Shown: positions 9,424 to 19,076, counted from the first letter of the stretch. The stretch: 64,000 bases of DNA from Thaumasiovibrio occultus (GCA_019703815.1 AP023052.1:62001-126000); one strand, 5' to 3'. Notes: generated from the sequence alone by a model not told the origin. Numbers and translations are program-made.

Positions 9424-9444
9424 GTTGCACCAACATGGTGCAAC
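9424..9444. promoter_or_regulatory. NtrC-binding site upstream of ntrBC
   Basis: A near-perfect dyad, TTGCACCAACATGGTGCAA (9425-9443), flanked by matching g/c. It contains the full NtrC consensus TGCACC-N5-GGTGCA. Its centre is 30 bases upstream of the ntrB GTG, a position suited to autogenous control of the ntrBC promoter, as known for E. coli glnL. Seen directly in sequence; the regulatory effect is inferred. Confidence 0.85.
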
Positions 9445-9519
9445 TAGTGTAACCGCTTTGCATGATACTGGCGCAACGAAACGAGAAAACCTTGCGCCAG
9501 CGCAGCTTATTAGCCGGTG

Positions 9520-10092
9520 TTATCGAGGCTGGGGCGTTGGGTTGGGTCGATTCGCCTTGCGACGGATATAGACGATTACCTTTTCAGAGTATGCAATATA
9601 CTCGCCATTTTTTAGCAGGGCGATCTGTAAGGTGCGGGTGCCGTTGTCGGCGCCAGACACGGTCCATTGCTTATCATTGACGATAGGGCCAAACGGCGCG
9701 TTATCGAGCAACAGCTCCACTTCGTACGGATCTTCGAGTGGCTTATCGGTTTCAATGATTAAGGTGATTTCCCCGGTATTGGTGCGGATGGTTTCGTTAG
9801 ATCGTGGAGAGACCAAGGTGATTTTCGGCGGCGCAGCGACCTGAGGAGCTGGTGGCTCTTTGTCTTCCACTTCGGCGACAGCTTCTTCGCTTTCCGGCGC
9901 GACGACTTCGGGAACGGGGGTTGCTGGTGGTGGCGCAACATATTCCATTTCTTCGTATTTACCGCTGGCCGGTGGGGTGTCAGAGAAAACGCGCTTGCCA
10001 TTGCTGTCGATCCACGAATATACGGTCGTGGCAGATGCACAGCCAGCAAACAGCGCCAGTAAAATCCACTTCGTCATCAGCCTATTTATCAT
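9520..10092 (-). CDS. DUF4124 domain envelope protein
   Basis: 190 residues from ATG 10092; an in-frame ATG at 10077 is also possible. An N-terminal hydrophobic signal (TKWILLALFAGCASA) is followed by a DUF4124 motif (TVYSWIDSNGKRVFSDTPP, about residues 23-41). Then comes a Pro/Val/Glu-rich linker (about 50-88) and an Ig-like beta domain (about 89-180). It probably resides in the periplasm; the Cys at 18 could be lipidated but the lipobox is not convincing. DUF4124 genes often sit between ntrB and glnA in gammaproteobacteria. No biochemical function is known. It is separated from glnA by a terminator. Confidence 0.82.
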   Translation of the reverse strand: MINRLMTKWILLALFAGCASATTVYSWIDSNGKRVFSDTPPASGKYEEMEYVAPPPATPVPEVVAPESEEAVAEVEDKEPPAPQVAAPPKITLVSPRSNETIRTNTGEITLIIETDKPLEDPYEVELLLDNAPFGPIVNDKQWTVSGADNGTRTLQIALLKNGEYIAYSEKVIVYIRRKANRPNPTPQPR

Positions 10093-10147
10093 TACATTTG
10101 AGCCTCATTTTATTACTGGCTATATTGTGACCTGAGTAGCAAAAAAG

Positions 10148-10183
10148 CGATAAATAAAAAACGGCTCGCTGTGAAGCGAGCCG
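10148..10183 (-). terminator. Rho-independent terminator after glnA
   Basis: Read leftward: a perfect 9-bp stem cggctcgct / agcgagccg (10162-10183) with a GTGA/TCAC loop, followed by a T-rich run (TTTTTTATTTAT). It ends the glnA transcript 30 bases beyond the stop codon. Confidence 0.9.
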
Positions 10184-10213
10184 AATTATTTTTAACGGTT
10201 TTCAGATTGTTGC

Positions 10214-11623
10214 TTAAACTGAGTAATACAGCTCAAACTCCAATGGGTGTGTTGTCATGTTCACACGCTCTACATCTTGTGATTTCAACGCGATGTAAGA
10301 ATCGATGAAGTCGTTAGAGAATACACCGCCCGCCGTCAAGAACTCACGATCGTCGCTTAGGCACTGCAGTGCTTCTTGCAGAGATTCTGCAACAGTTGGG
10401 ATTTCTGCTGCTTCTTCTGCTGGTAGATCGTAAAGGTCTTTATCCATCGCTTCGCCTGGGTGGATCTTGTTCTGGATACCGTCAAGACCTGCCATTAGCA
10501 TTGCCGCGAACGCCAAGTATGGGTTTGCCGCTGGATCTGGGAAACGTACTTCGATACGACGCGCTTTCGGGCTTGGTACCACAGGGATACGGATAGACGC
10601 TGAACGGTTACGTGCAGAGTACGCTAGCATTACCGGTGCTTCGAAACCAGGAACTAGACGTTTGTAAGAGTTCGTTGCTGGGTTTGCAAAGGCGTTGATC
10701 GCGCGAGCGTGCTTGATGATACCGCCGATGTAGTAAAGCGCCATTTCAGAAAGACCGCCGTACTTGTCACCAGAGAACAGGTTCACACCGTCTTTCGCTA
10801 GTGATTGGTGAACGTGCATACCTGAGCCGTTGTCGCCCACAAGAGGCTTAGGCATGAAGGTTGCGGTTTTACCAAATGCGTGTGCCACGTTGTGAACAAC
10901 GTACTTGTAGATTTGGATTTCGTCCGCTTTGGTGGTTAGTGTGTTGAAGCGAGTGGCGATTTCGTTTTGACCCGCTGTCGCTACTTCGTGGTGGTGCGCT
11001 TCAACCACAAGGCCCATCTCTTCCATGATCAAACACATTGCAGAGCGGATGTCTTGTGATGAGTCAACTGGTGCTACTGGGAAGTAACCGCCTTTAACGC
11101 CTGGACGGTGGCCTTTGTTACCGCCTTCGAAATCGCTACCTGTGTTCCAAGCCGCTTCTACATCGTCAATTTTGAAGAAAGAGCCTGACATGTCAGTGGC
11201 GAACTTCACATCGTCAAACAGGAAGAACTCTGGCTCTGGACCTACTAGCACGGTATCAGCGATGCCCGTTGAACGTAGGTACTCTTCAGCGCGTTTAGCG
11301 ATAGAGCGAGGGTCGCGGTCGTAGCCTTGCAACGTTGCAGGCTCAAGAATGTCACAACGGATGTTCAGCGTTGCGTCTTCTGTGAATGGGTCCAAGATGG
11401 CAGATGCTGCATCTGGCATCATCACCATGTCAGATTCGTTAATTCCTTTCCAACCAGCTACCGATGAACCGTCGAACATTTTGCCTTCTTCAAAGAAGTC
11501 AGCGTCGATTTGGTGAGCAGGGATAGAGATGTGTTGTTCTTTACCCTTGGTATCGGTAAAACGCAGGTCAACGAACTTCACTTCGTTTTCCTGGATCATC
11601 GCTAGTACATTTTCTACAGACAT
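10214..11623 (-). CDS. glnA: Glutamine synthetase type I
   Basis: 469 residues, exactly the E. coli length. Makes glutamine from glutamate, ammonia and ATP as a cytoplasmic dodecamer. Visible signatures are the N-terminal DGSS loop at 51-54, the [10 protein letters not shown] motif near 265-274, the ATP-site region [10 protein letters not shown], and the adenylylation tyrosine Y398 in DLYDLPAEE (Tyr397 in the mature numbering). This makes it a GlnE-regulated GSI-beta enzyme. The ATG has a GGAGGTT ribosome site. It is driven by the sigma-54 promoter at 11696-11712 and NtrC boxes further upstream. Divergent from typA. Confidence 0.98.
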   Translation of the reverse strand: MSVENVLAMIQENEVKFVDLRFTDTKGKEQHISIPAHQIDADFFEEGKMFDGSSVAGWKGINESDMVMMPDAASAILDPFTEDATLNIRCDILEPATLQGYDRDPRSIAKRAEEYLRSTGIADTVLVGPEPEFFLFDDVKFATDMSGSFFKIDDVEAAWNTGSDFEGGNKGHRPGVKGGYFPVAPVDSSQDIRSAMCLIMEEMGLVVEAHHHEVATAGQNEIATRFNTLTTKADEIQIYKYVVHNVAHAFGKTATFMPKPLVGDNGSGMHVHQSLAKDGVNLFSGDKYGGLSEMALYYIGGIIKHARAINAFANPATNSYKRLVPGFEAPVMLAYSARNRSASIRIPVVPSPKARRIEVRFPDPAANPYLAFAAMLMAGLDGIQNKIHPGEAMDKDLYDLPAEEAAEIPTVAESLQEALQCLSDDREFLTAGGVFSNDFIDSYIALKSQDVERVNMTTHPLEFELYYSV

Positions 11624-11695
11624 GGTGAATAACCTCCGGTGTTAGTGTTTGGCTCTGGCGTGAAACCAAGCAAAAATATTAAGCTGGTCACATAA

Positions 11696-11712
11696 TGCTA
11701 TTTCTGTGCCAA
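11696..11712 (-). promoter_or_regulatory. Sigma-54 promoter of glnA
   Basis: Leftward sequence TTGGCACAGAAATAGCA matches the -24/-12 consensus TTGGCACR-N4-TTGCW with correct GG-to-GC spacing and one mismatch in the -12 element (TAGC for TTGC). The predicted start is near 11685, giving a leader of about 60 bases before glnA. Confidence 0.88.
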
Positions 11713-11772
11713 CTTTAAAAATCCCATCAATGCGCGGTTCCTGCGCAGTTAACAAGCCGATTAAGGCGAAAT

Positions 11773-11791
11773 TTGCACTAAGTTGGTGCAA
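11773..11791. promoter_or_regulatory. NtrC-binding site 1 (strong) of glnA
   Basis: TTGCACTAAGTTGGTGCAA: both half-sites match TGCAC(C/T)-N5-GGTGCA. Its centre is about 97 bases upstream of the predicted sigma-54 start, a typical enhancer distance. A lone extra half-site TTGGTGCAA follows at 11804-11812. Confidence 0.85.
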
Positions 11792-11854
11792 TGGTGGATC
11801 TTGTTGGTGCAATGAAAGTTATCAATAACTTATTTGCTCAGTGTGAGCGGCGAT

Positions 11855-11871
11855 TGCACCAATTTGGTTCC
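11855..11871. promoter_or_regulatory. NtrC-binding site 2 (weaker) of glnA
   Basis: TGCACCAATTTGGTTCC: a perfect left half-site and a degraded right half-site (GGTTCC for GGTGCA) at the correct 5-base spacing. It would pair with the stronger site about 80 bases away. Confidence 0.55.
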
Positions 11872-11983
11872 TAGCTAATTCAGAACCGATCTGGTTACTT
11901 TGTCAACGTGCTGCAAATAAAAAGTCCACATTGCGTGTGAAAGCGCTCAATTCCGTGTACTCAGCGAGAAAAAATGAATTTGC

Positions 11984-12034
11984 GGTGACATAAATCACAT
12001 CTTTGATTGGTTTTGGCGTAAAATCTGTTAGATT
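11984..12034 (+). promoter_or_regulatory. CRP-like site and candidate typA promoter
   Basis: A CRP-like dyad (GGTGACATAAATCACA, 11984-11999) matches TGTGA-N6-TCACA in all but one end base. A possible -10 TAAAAT at 12019-12024 would place the start near 12031-12033, so the dyad would be centred at about -40, the class II activator position. An alternative is TTGGTT at 12007-12012 with TAGATT at 12029-12034. The site could also act on glnA, whose E. coli homolog has a CRP-dependent promoter, but it is about 300 bases from that start. Confidence 0.55.
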
Positions 12035-12114
12035 ATGAGCGTTTTTTTAACCATAGTAGCCGAGTTGCCGATCACAAAGGTAGCTGCTGCACTTTCTGAG
12101 TGAATCATACACCC

Positions 12115-13944
12115 ATGTCTACTCCACAGATCGACAAACTACGTAATATCGCGATTATCGCGCACGTTGACCACGGTAAAACGACCCTGGTTGATAAACT
12201 GCTACAGCAATCTGGCACGCTAGCATCCCGTGGCGAAACTGAAGAACGCGTCATGGACTCTAACGACATTGAGAAAGAGCGTGGCATTACCATTTTGGCG
12301 AAAAACACTGCCATCAACTGGAATGATTACCGCATCAACATCGTAGATACCCCAGGACACGCCGATTTCGGTGGTGAAGTAGAGCGTATCATGTCGATGG
12401 TTGACTCTGTTCTTCTGATCGTTGATGCCGTAGACGGCCCAATGCCGCAAACGCGCTTCGTAACGCAAAAAGCGTTCGCACACGGTTTGAAGCCAATCGT
12501 TGTTATCAACAAAATCGACCGTCCAGGTGCACGTCCTGATTGGGTTATGGACCAAGTGTTCGACCTATTCGACAACCTAGGTGCAACTGACGAGCAGCTA
12601 GACTTCCAAGTGGTTTACGCATCAGCACTGAACGGTTGGGCGACCCTAGAAGAAGGCGAAACTGGCGACGATATGGAACCATTGTTCCAAGCGATCGTTG
12701 ATAACGTTGCAGCGCCTGATGTTGATACTGACGGCTCTCTGCAAATGCAGATTTCACAGCTAGATTACAGCTCATACGTGGGTGTTATCGGTGTTGGCCG
12801 TGTTACTCGTGGTAACGTGAAGCCAAACCAACAAGTTACTATTGTTGGTGCAGACGGTAAAACGCGTAACGGTAAAGTCGGTACCATTATGGGTTACCTT
12901 GGCCTTGAGCGTCACGATGTTGATCAAGCACACGCGGGTGACATCATTGCGATCACTGGTCTTGGCGAGCTGAAGATCTCTGACACCATCTGTGACGTGA
13001 ACGCAGTAGAAGCGCTTCCTGCGCTATCTGTTGACGAACCAACAGTAACCATGACGTTCCAAGTAAACACTTCTCCGTTCGCGGGTAAAGAAGGTAAGTT
13101 CGTGACTTCACGTAACATCCTTGAGCGTCTGCAAAAAGAGCTAGTACACAACGTTGCACTGCGCGTAGAAGAGAGCGAAGATCCGGATAAATTCCGTGTA
13201 TCTGGCCGTGGTGAACTTCACCTGTCTATCTTGATCGAAACCATGCGTCGTGAAGGTTTTGAGCTTGCAGTATCTCGTCCAGAAGTAATTCTGAAAGAAG
13301 AAGACGGCCAGCTAATGGAACCGTTTGAAACTGTGACCATCGACGTGCAAGAAGAGCACCAAGGTGGTGTTATGGAGAAAATCGGCCTGCGTAAAGGTGA
13401 GCTGAAAGACATGTCTCCAGACGGTAAAGGCCGTGTACGTATGGACTTCATCATGCCATCTCGTGGCCTGATCGGTTTCCAAACTGAATTCATGACCCTA
13501 ACTTCAGGTTCTGGTCTGATCTACCACACGTTTGATCATTACGGCGCTCACAAAGGCGGTAACATCGGTCAACGTAACAATGGTGTGTTGATCGCGAACG
13601 CAACCGGTAAAGCTCTGACTAACGCCCTGTTCAACCTGCAAGAGCGTGGTCGTCTATTTATCGGTCACGGTGTTGAAGTTTACGAAGGTATGGTGATCGG
13701 TATCCACAGCCGTGACAACGACCTTACTGTTAACGCCCTGAAAGGTAAGCAGCTAACCAACGTACGTGCATCAGGTACTGATGACGCGCAGGTACTGACT
13801 ACCCCTATCAAGTACACACTTGAGCAAGCACTTGAGTTCATCGATGACGACGAACTAGTAGAAGTGACACCAGAAAGCATCCGTATTCGTAAGAAGTTGC
13901 TGACTGAAACTGACCGTAAGCGTGCTGGCCGCGCAGCTAAGTAA
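12115..13944 (+). CDS. typA: Ribosome-associated translational GTPase TypA/BipA
   Basis: 609 residues from ATG 12115. An in-frame GTG at 12100 would add five residues; the ATG start matches Vibrio homologs ([13 protein letters not shown]). The GTPase domain has G1 [10 protein letters not shown]3 [11 protein letters not shown] and G4 NKIDRPGA, followed by beta-barrel, EF-G-like and BipA-specific C-terminal domains. It binds the 70S/30S ribosome and acts in 50S assembly and stress or cold adaptation. Codon use is strongly biased (many GGT, CGT and AAC), suggesting high expression. No clear Shine-Dalgarno sequence precedes the start. Divergent from glnA. Confidence 0.96.
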   Translation: MSTPQIDKLRNIAIIAHVDHGKTTLVDKLLQQSGTLASRGETEERVMDSNDIEKERGITILAKNTAINWNDYRINIVDTPGHADFGGEVERIMSMVDSVLLIVDAVDGPMPQTRFVTQKAFAHGLKPIVVINKIDRPGARPDWVMDQVFDLFDNLGATDEQLDFQVVYASALNGWATLEEGETGDDMEPLFQAIVDNVAAPDVDTDGSLQMQISQLDYSSYVGVIGVGRVTRGNVKPNQQVTIVGADGKTRNGKVGTIMGYLGLERHDVDQAHAGDIIAITGLGELKISDTICDVNAVEALPALSVDEPTVTMTFQVNTSPFAGKEGKFVTSRNILERLQKELVHNVALRVEESEDPDKFRVSGRGELHLSILIETMRREGFELAVSRPEVILKEEDGQLMEPFETVTIDVQEEHQGGVMEKIGLRKGELKDMSPDGKGRVRMDFIMPSRGLIGFQTEFMTLTSGSGLIYHTFDHYGAHKGGNIGQRNNGVLIANATGKALTNALFNLQERGRLFIGHGVEVYEGMVIGIHSRDNDLTVNALKGKQLTNVRASGTDDAQVLTTPIKYTLEQALEFIDDDELVEVTPESIRIRKKLLTETDRKRAGRAAK

Positions 13945-13964
13945 TTAGCGTCTTCGGTTAATGA

Positions 13965-13992
13965 AAAGGCAAGCCTCTGGCTTGCCTTTTTT
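13965..13992 (+). terminator. Rho-independent terminator after typA
   Basis: An 11-bp stem (aaaggcaagcc / ggcttgccttt) with a TCT loop and a run of T, 20 bases after the typA stop. It may also serve the leftward DUF2959 gene. Confidence 0.92.
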
Positions 13993-14094
13993 GTCTCTGC
14001 TTTTTGTCTCTTTTCGGGTTTCTCTCTGCCGTCTCGATTTTCTGCCTCTAGTTTGGGTAGCGATGGAGGAGTGTTACGTATCGCGCTGAAACGG

Positions 14095-14730
14095 CTATTG
14101 TAGTCGGCGAATAAAGGCTTCGGATTCGGCAATGGCGCGATTCATTTCGGCAATCGCGGCGCTAATATCACGCTCTAAGTCGGCAAACTCGCGATCGAGG
14201 GAACCAATGGCGGCCGCGTTGAGGTTGTGTTTTAAATACAACGTATTATCCAGTAAGGTCAGCAAAATCGGTGACATGCTGGCTTCGGCGGTGCGCATTG
14301 CGCGGATCATGGTTTGATACTCACGCTCAGTCTGTTTTAGGGTCGCCTCGCTGCTGCGGCGAAGGCTCGCATCGTTATACAGCGCTAGCTCGTTATACCA
14401 CTCTTGAAACAGCGCATCGGCGACATCTTCAATCGCATCGATCCGCTTTGTGACTTCATCGGCCGCCGCTTGGCTATCTTCATATTGCTGATTGATCCGC
14501 TTGTACATCTGCTCTAAATCACCACCTTGATAGCCGGTGAAGGCTTGCAGCGCGCTTAAGGCGTCACTGAATTCGGCTTGGGCGTCAATCTGCGCTTGGT
14601 TGGCATCTTCAACCCTATCAACCAAGATATCGCGTTTATGAATGCCGACTTTTTCCATCGCGTCGTAGTAGGCAGAGCTGCAACCGAGCAGCAGGGTGGA
14701 AAGAAGTAAGAGCAACGCTGTCAATCGCAT
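14095..14730 (-). CDS. DUF2959 family lipoprotein, helical
   Basis: 211 residues. A type II signal peptide with lipobox LLLGC (lipidated C17) is followed by SSAYYDAMEKVG and a long, almost wholly alpha-helical region (about 35-210) rich in Glu, Gln and Ala with heptad character. This fits the DUF2959 family, whose members are small coiled-coil lipoproteins near yihY/dtd in Vibrio-like genomes. With S18 following the Cys, outer membrane targeting is expected. Function unknown. It is divergent from yihY. Confidence 0.85.
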   Translation of the reverse strand: MRLTALLLLLSTLLLGCSSAYYDAMEKVGIHKRDILVDRVEDANQAQIDAQAEFSDALSALQAFTGYQGGDLEQMYKRINQQYEDSQAAADEVTKRIDAIEDVADALFQEWYNELALYNDASLRRSSEATLKQTEREYQTMIRAMRTAEASMSPILLTLLDNTLYLKHNLNAAAIGSLDREFADLERDISAAIAEMNRAIAESEAFIRRLQ

Positions 14731-14858
14731 GTGTCATCCTCAGCTGATAATATGAAGAAAGATTCACTTTGAGCGGACGAGTGCACCACCTTGGGTCAGT
14801 GATGTTTTGCGTGGTAGATTTTGTAACTGTAGAAGGGAAAAGAAGGTTGAGCAAAGCC

Positions 14859-15746
14859 ATGAGTGAGCGATTACAACAAATTAAACGGGCGAGTTTCTAC
14901 CGCTTTTTGCGCCATATTTTGCAGCGCATTCAACACGATCGCTTAACGGTGACGGCGGGCTCGATGGCGTATGGCACGCTGTTGTCGCTTGTCCCGTTGC
15001 TGACCGTCGTACTAACCACCTTATCGGCATCGCCAGTGTTTAATGAGTCGGCTCAGCTGTTGCAAAATTTCGTGATTGATAATTTTGTGCCGACTGCCGG
15101 AAACGTGGTGAAAGAGTACCTAAACCAATTCGTGGCGAATGCCGGCAAGATGACCGCCGTGGGGTTGGGCGCCTTGTTTGTGGTGGCAATGATGTTGATC
15201 TCTAATATCGATCGCGCACTCAACTATATTTTCCGTGCCAAACGTAAGCGTCGGGTGGCGATTTCGTTTTCAGTCTATTGGATGATTTTAACGCTGGGAC
15301 CGATTTTGATCGGTAGCAGCTTGGCGATCAGCTCGTATCTCGGCTCGCTCAATTTAATGGGCAGCGAATTGGCCAATGGCGCGTATCAGCGCGCATTGGG
15401 TTTTCTGCCGATGCTGATGACCATGGTGGCGTTTATGGGGCTCTATTCCTTGGTGCCGCGCCGTAAGATTTACTGGCGTCATGCCGCGATAGGCGCGCTG
15501 TCCGCCGCGATATTGTTTGAACTCAGCAAGAAAGGTTTTGCGCTTTATCTCGCTAATTTTCCGTCTTATCAGGTGATTTATGGTGCGCTGGCGGCGATCC
15601 CCATTTTGTTTGTATGGGTGTATCTGAGCTGGTGTATTGTGCTAGTTGGCGCGGAAATTACCGCGACCTTGGAAGAGATGCGCCCGGAGAAAACCGACAA
15701 GCAAGTTGCGGTTGTGGCGGCGGATGATGATGAGAGCAATGAGTGA
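14859..15746 (+). CDS. yihY: YihY/BrkB family inner membrane protein
   Basis: 295 residues from ATG 14859. The reading frame is open further upstream, but homologs start close to this methionine. Five to six membrane helices are visible (about 35-60, 95-118, 140-160, 180-205, 215-240, 245-270) with the family signature TAGSMAYGTLLSLVPLLTV near the N-terminus. E. coli YihY was once called RNase BN by mistake; the true role is unknown and transport has been suggested. The acidic tail (DDDESNE) is cytoplasmic. It begins the rightward yihY-dtd-yiiD group. Confidence 0.88.
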   Translation: MSERLQQIKRASFYRFLRHILQRIQHDRLTVTAGSMAYGTLLSLVPLLTVVLTTLSASPVFNESAQLLQNFVIDNFVPTAGNVVKEYLNQFVANAGKMTAVGLGALFVVAMMLISNIDRALNYIFRAKRKRRVAISFSVYWMILTLGPILIGSSLAISSYLGSLNLMGSELANGAYQRALGFLPMLMTMVAFMGLYSLVPRRKIYWRHAAIGALSAAILFELSKKGFALYLANFPSYQVIYGALAAIPILFVWVYLSWCIVLVGAEITATLEEMRPEKTDKQVAVVAADDDESNE

Positions 15747-15817
15747 GCTACGTGCAACTTCACGACGCCTGAGGTAAGGTATGCGCTCTTTTATTCTTGA
15801 GAAGGTTTGAGCGGTTC

Positions 15818-16255
15818 ATGATTGCGTTAATTCAGCGAGTGTCTGAGGCGTCGGTACGGGTCGACGGTGAAATCGTCGGTGAGATCGGTGGTGGATTACT
15901 GGTGTTACTCGGGGTTGAACGTGGTGATGATGAGGCGAAAGCACTCAAACTGCGCGACAAAGTACTGGGTTATCGTATTTTCGAAGACGATGCTGGCAAG
16001 ATGAACTTAAATGTGCAGCAGAGTGGCGGGTCGGTGCTGGTCGTGTCACAATTTACTTTAGCGGCCGATACCAAAAAAGGCATGCGTCCCGGTTTTTCAC
16101 AAGGCGCTGCGCCGGCGGATGCTGATCGCTTGTATCAATATTTTAGCCAAGCCTGTGCTGACACCGGGATACAGGTCGAAAATGGTCGCTTTGGCGCTGA
16201 CATGAAAGTGTCGTTGATCAACGATGGCCCGGTGACGTTCTGGTTACAAGCCTGA
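15818..16255 (+). CDS. dtd: D-aminoacyl-tRNA deacylase
   Basis: 145 residues from ATG 15818, the usual length; an in-frame TTG upstream is ignored because homologs begin [13 protein letters not shown]. Removes D-amino acids, and glycine mis-charged on tRNA-Ala, from tRNAs. The two active-site motifs are present: [12 protein letters not shown] (about 77-88) and [10 protein letters not shown] at the C-terminus (the cross-subunit Gly-Pro motif). It lies between yihY and the yiiD homolog, as in many gammaproteobacteria. Confidence 0.96.
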   Translation: MIALIQRVSEASVRVDGEIVGEIGGGLLVLLGVERGDDEAKALKLRDKVLGYRIFEDDAGKMNLNVQQSGGSVLVVSQFTLAADTKKGMRPGFSQGAAPADADRLYQYFSQACADTGIQVENGRFGADMKVSLINDGPVTFWLQA

Positions 16256-16302
16256 TCGCAGGCTGCGCTTCTCTCAATTCATTGCTGGCTACGAGGAAAA
16301 GG

Positions 16303-17214
16303 ATGTTTCGACTGGTTGCCCCATCTACACAAGACGAACTCGACAACTATTATCAGTTTCGTTGGCAAATGCTGCGCGAACCTTGGCATTTGCCTCAAGG
16401 CTCAGAGCGCGATGGCTATGATACGGGGGCGTTCCACCGGATGATCGTTGACGGTCAGGGGAAAACGGTGGCCGTTGGCCGGTTGTACCTGACGCCCGAC
16501 AATGAAGGTCAAATTCGCTATATGGCGGTTAGCCCGGAGTATCGTCAAAGCGGGATGGGGACGTTGGTGCTGATGGCGCTGGAGTCGATTGCCTGCCAAG
16601 AAGGGGCAAAGCGTCTAGTGTGTAATGCCCGTGAAGATGCGATCCCGTTTTATGAAATCAATGGGTTTATCAGCCAAGGTGAGCTTACTGACGAGCGTGG
16701 TCCGGTAAGGCACCAGCAAATGCTTAAGCCGTTGGATGCGTACAATGAAGTGGCGCGTCACCCAGAATGGTGTGACGAGCTACAAAAGCGCTGGACGGAG
16801 CAGATTCCGATCAGCGACAAAATGGGGCTGAAGATCAGCCAATACACCGGTTACCGCTTTGAGTTGAGCGCGATTTTGAATGCCAATTTAAACCCACAAG
16901 GCACCATGTTTGCTGGCAGTGTGTTCAGTATGGCCACGCTCGCGGGTTGGGGTTTTATTTGGATGCTGATGAAAGAGCGTGGCCTTGATGGAGAGATCAT
17001 GCTGGTGGACAGCCATATCCGTTATCACCAACCGGTCGCCGAGCGCCCGCGCGCGGTGGTGACGTTTGACAACTTAAGTGGCGATCTCCACCGGTTAGAG
17101 CGAGGCCGCAAAGCCAAGCTCAGTGTCGAGATCGCTATTCAAAGTGGTGATGATGTGGCGTCGCGCTTTACCGGCTCCTATCTGATCGTGCCTAAACAGA
17201 CCGACGCTTCTTGA
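16303..17214 (+). CDS. yiiD: Bifunctional GNAT acetyltransferase / hotdog thioesterase (YiiD, FabY-like)
   Basis: 303 residues from ATG 16303, with GAGGAAAAGG just upstream. The N-terminal half is a GNAT domain (about 1-145, acetyl-CoA loop region around RQSGMGTLV). The C-terminal half is a YiiD_C hotdog thioesterase-like domain (about 160-300, with NPQGTMFAGS and DSHIRYHQPV). The E. coli protein has been linked to a starting step of fatty acid synthesis (acetyl-CoA:ACP transfer), an assignment I take from the family. It follows dtd by 47 bases. Its last 37 bases overlap the 3' end of the convergent AsmA-like gene. Confidence 0.88.
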   Translation: MFRLVAPSTQDELDNYYQFRWQMLREPWHLPQGSERDGYDTGAFHRMIVDGQGKTVAVGRLYLTPDNEGQIRYMAVSPEYRQSGMGTLVLMALESIACQEGAKRLVCNAREDAIPFYEINGFISQGELTDERGPVRHQQMLKPLDAYNEVARHPEWCDELQKRWTEQIPISDKMGLKISQYTGYRFELSAILNANLNPQGTMFAGSVFSMATLAGWGFIWMLMKERGLDGEIMLVDSHIRYHQPVAERPRAVVTFDNLSGDLHRLERGRKAKLSVEIAIQSGDDVASRFTGSYLIVPKQTDAS

Positions 17215-19076
17215 TCTGTTGCTACCCAAGGGAGATCGGGTGTCCACGCTTGAGTGATATCGCCACATTGAGTGCGCCCTTGCAAGGTGAACTCGCTGCG
17301 TTGGGTGAGATCCCAGCGCCCTTGGGTTTTTATCTCCACACCCTGACCAAATAGACGCCAGGGCTGCATGGTGACGACGCCGCGTTGGCTGGAAATGGTA
17401 AAAGGTGTCGCATTAACCTCTGCAACTACGGTATGGGCGTTATCAGTGGTGTTATCTAATAGCGCCACGTCTCTAAACTGGGCTTGGCCCTCCATATCTA
17501 AACTGTAACGGGCGTAGGTAGCGTTTTCAGCCAAGCCGTTGGCGGCCAGTTGCAGATCCCATTGTCCCTCCATGTTGATCGGAAAGTGTAGCCAGCTTGG
17601 CAAGATAGCGGCCGGGATATTATTGCCGTTTAAATCTAATTGCCATGGTATGCCTTGCTCGGTGAGGCGAACATCGCCTTCGAGGACTAACAGGCCATCA
17701 TCGAACGGCAAAAAGCTCTCGGCAATCGTCCAATTCCCTTGCTCGCTGCGCATTTTCAGTGCGGGTTGGCGCAGGGCAATTTGGTTGAAGTAGCCGCGCG
17801 CCAAATTAACGGACAGTTCGCCGTCCCATAAGCCATTGCGGTGTTGGCGTCGTAATGTCACGCTATCGCCGCTGATGTTGATACCGTTAAGCTGAACAGG
17901 AAACTCAGGCGTGGCATACGTGATTTGGCTGTTGCCGATACTGAGTTTGTTAATGCTGATCTCTTCCCAGCGCTGCCAATAATCACTGAGCCCTTGTAGC
18001 ACTTGAGGCTCAGCCAGCCACTCCAAGCCGGTTAAGCGCAGTTCATCGAGAGCGAGATGGTTATCGCTGGCCAAGCCGCTGGCCAGTAACAAGCCGTTGT
18101 TGTAGGTGAGTGAGAGCAGCTCCAGTCTCGCGGTGCCGAGATCGAAACCGAGTTCGATGATCGGCTCATCGAGTAATTGGTCATGGTAAAGAATGCTGTC
18201 GGCGGTGAGTGAGATCGTGCCGTTTTGTTGCTCACTCATTTTGGCCGGCCAGCGCCAGTGGGCAAGGTTGGCATTGAGGTTTTGCACTTTGAGATCCGGC
18301 AGATCAATATGACTATCGATAATACTGATCTGCGCGATATCGACATTGTGCCAGAGTGGTGACACTTGCTGCAGCGCAGCGAGTGTATTGGCATCAAGTT
18401 TTATTTTGTGCGCGGTGAGCTGCTCGACATAAGCGCCTTGGCGTGAGTCGATATCACCACTAAAACTGAGTGTGCCGCCCAACCCATTGGCGGTCATCGC
18501 TTCGATTTGCCACAGGGAGGCTGTGCGCTCACCGGTGATCAGTAACTGCTCTAACGCGATGCCATGCCAGTGAATGTCGGCTATTTGCAGTTGGAACGGG
18601 CCGCCAAACTGGTGGCTTTTACCGTCAAAATGCCAATTGGCGGCACTAAAGTGAACGCCGGATGCGTCGCTTGTTGGGGTTTGCCAGCTCACATCGCGTA
18701 ATGACAAGCGATGTGCGCGATGGCTCGGCAGTTGCGCTAACGTGTCTAATGTCAGGGTTGGCGCTGCAATCGACAGCTCCTCAAATTCCCAACGCCACTT
18801 TAATAACGCATTGAGCGATAAGGTCGCCGCGACAGAGTTAAGGTGTTGTGTTTCTCCGTCTGGCGGGGTGAGGCTGACGTCCTTGAGCGCAATATGCAAA
18901 GGCTCACTAAAAGTGTAGGAGACGGTGTCTGTAGAAAGTTGGTAACCACTTACTAATTGGGTGGTCTGCGCTAATAGCGACGGGCCAAACCGCGATTGCA
19001 ACACGCTCAGCCAAGCCAGCGCACTGACCAGTGTGACAATTACGAGCGTTGCGACTACCTTCAACAACCATCGCAT
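17178..19076 (-). CDS. AsmA-like envelope protein
   Basis: 632 residues. One N-terminal membrane helix (about 4-26) is followed by a large periplasmic part with repeated amphipathic beta-strand patterns, typical of AsmA/TamB-type proteins now thought to be lipid-transfer bridges between the membranes. It begins MRWLLKVVATLVIV, a common AsmA start. No catalytic motif is expected. It is convergent with yiiD and overlaps it by 37 bases, so no terminator separates the two genes. The family assignment is by fold pattern and neighbourhood; substrate unknown. Confidence 0.78.
   Translation of the reverse strand: MRWLLKVVATLVIVTLVSALAWLSVLQSRFGPSLLAQTTQLVSGYQLSTDTVSYTFSEPLHIALKDVSLTPPDGETQHLNSVAATLSLNALLKWRWEFEELSIAAPTLTLDTLAQLPSHRAHRLSLRDVSWQTPTSDASGVHFSAANWHFDGKSHQFGGPFQLQIADIHWHGIALEQLLITGERTASLWQIEAMTANGLGGTLSFSGDIDSRQGAYVEQLTAHKIKLDANTLAALQQVSPLWHNVDIAQISIIDSHIDLPDLKVQNLNANLAHWRWPAKMSEQQNGTISLTADSILYHDQLLDEPIIELGFDLGTARLELLSLTYNNGLLLASGLASDNHLALDELRLTGLEWLAEPQVLQGLSDYWQRWEEISINKLSIGNSQITYATPEFPVQLNGINISGDSVTLRRQHRNGLWDGELSVNLARGYFNQIALRQPALKMRSEQGNWTIAESFLPFDDGLLVLEGDVRLTEQGIPWQLDLNGNNIPAAILPSWLHFPINMEGQWDLQLAANGLAENATYARYSLDMEGQAQFRDVALLDNTTDNAHTVVAEVNATPFTISSQRGVVTMQPWRLFGQGVEIKTQGRWDLTQRSEFTLQGRTQCGDITQAWTPDLPWVATDQEASVCLGTIR

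Noticed and set aside
8305-9443. ntrB starting at ATG 9443
   Set aside because: The ATG is inside the NtrC palindrome and has no ribosome site; GTG 9404 is better.
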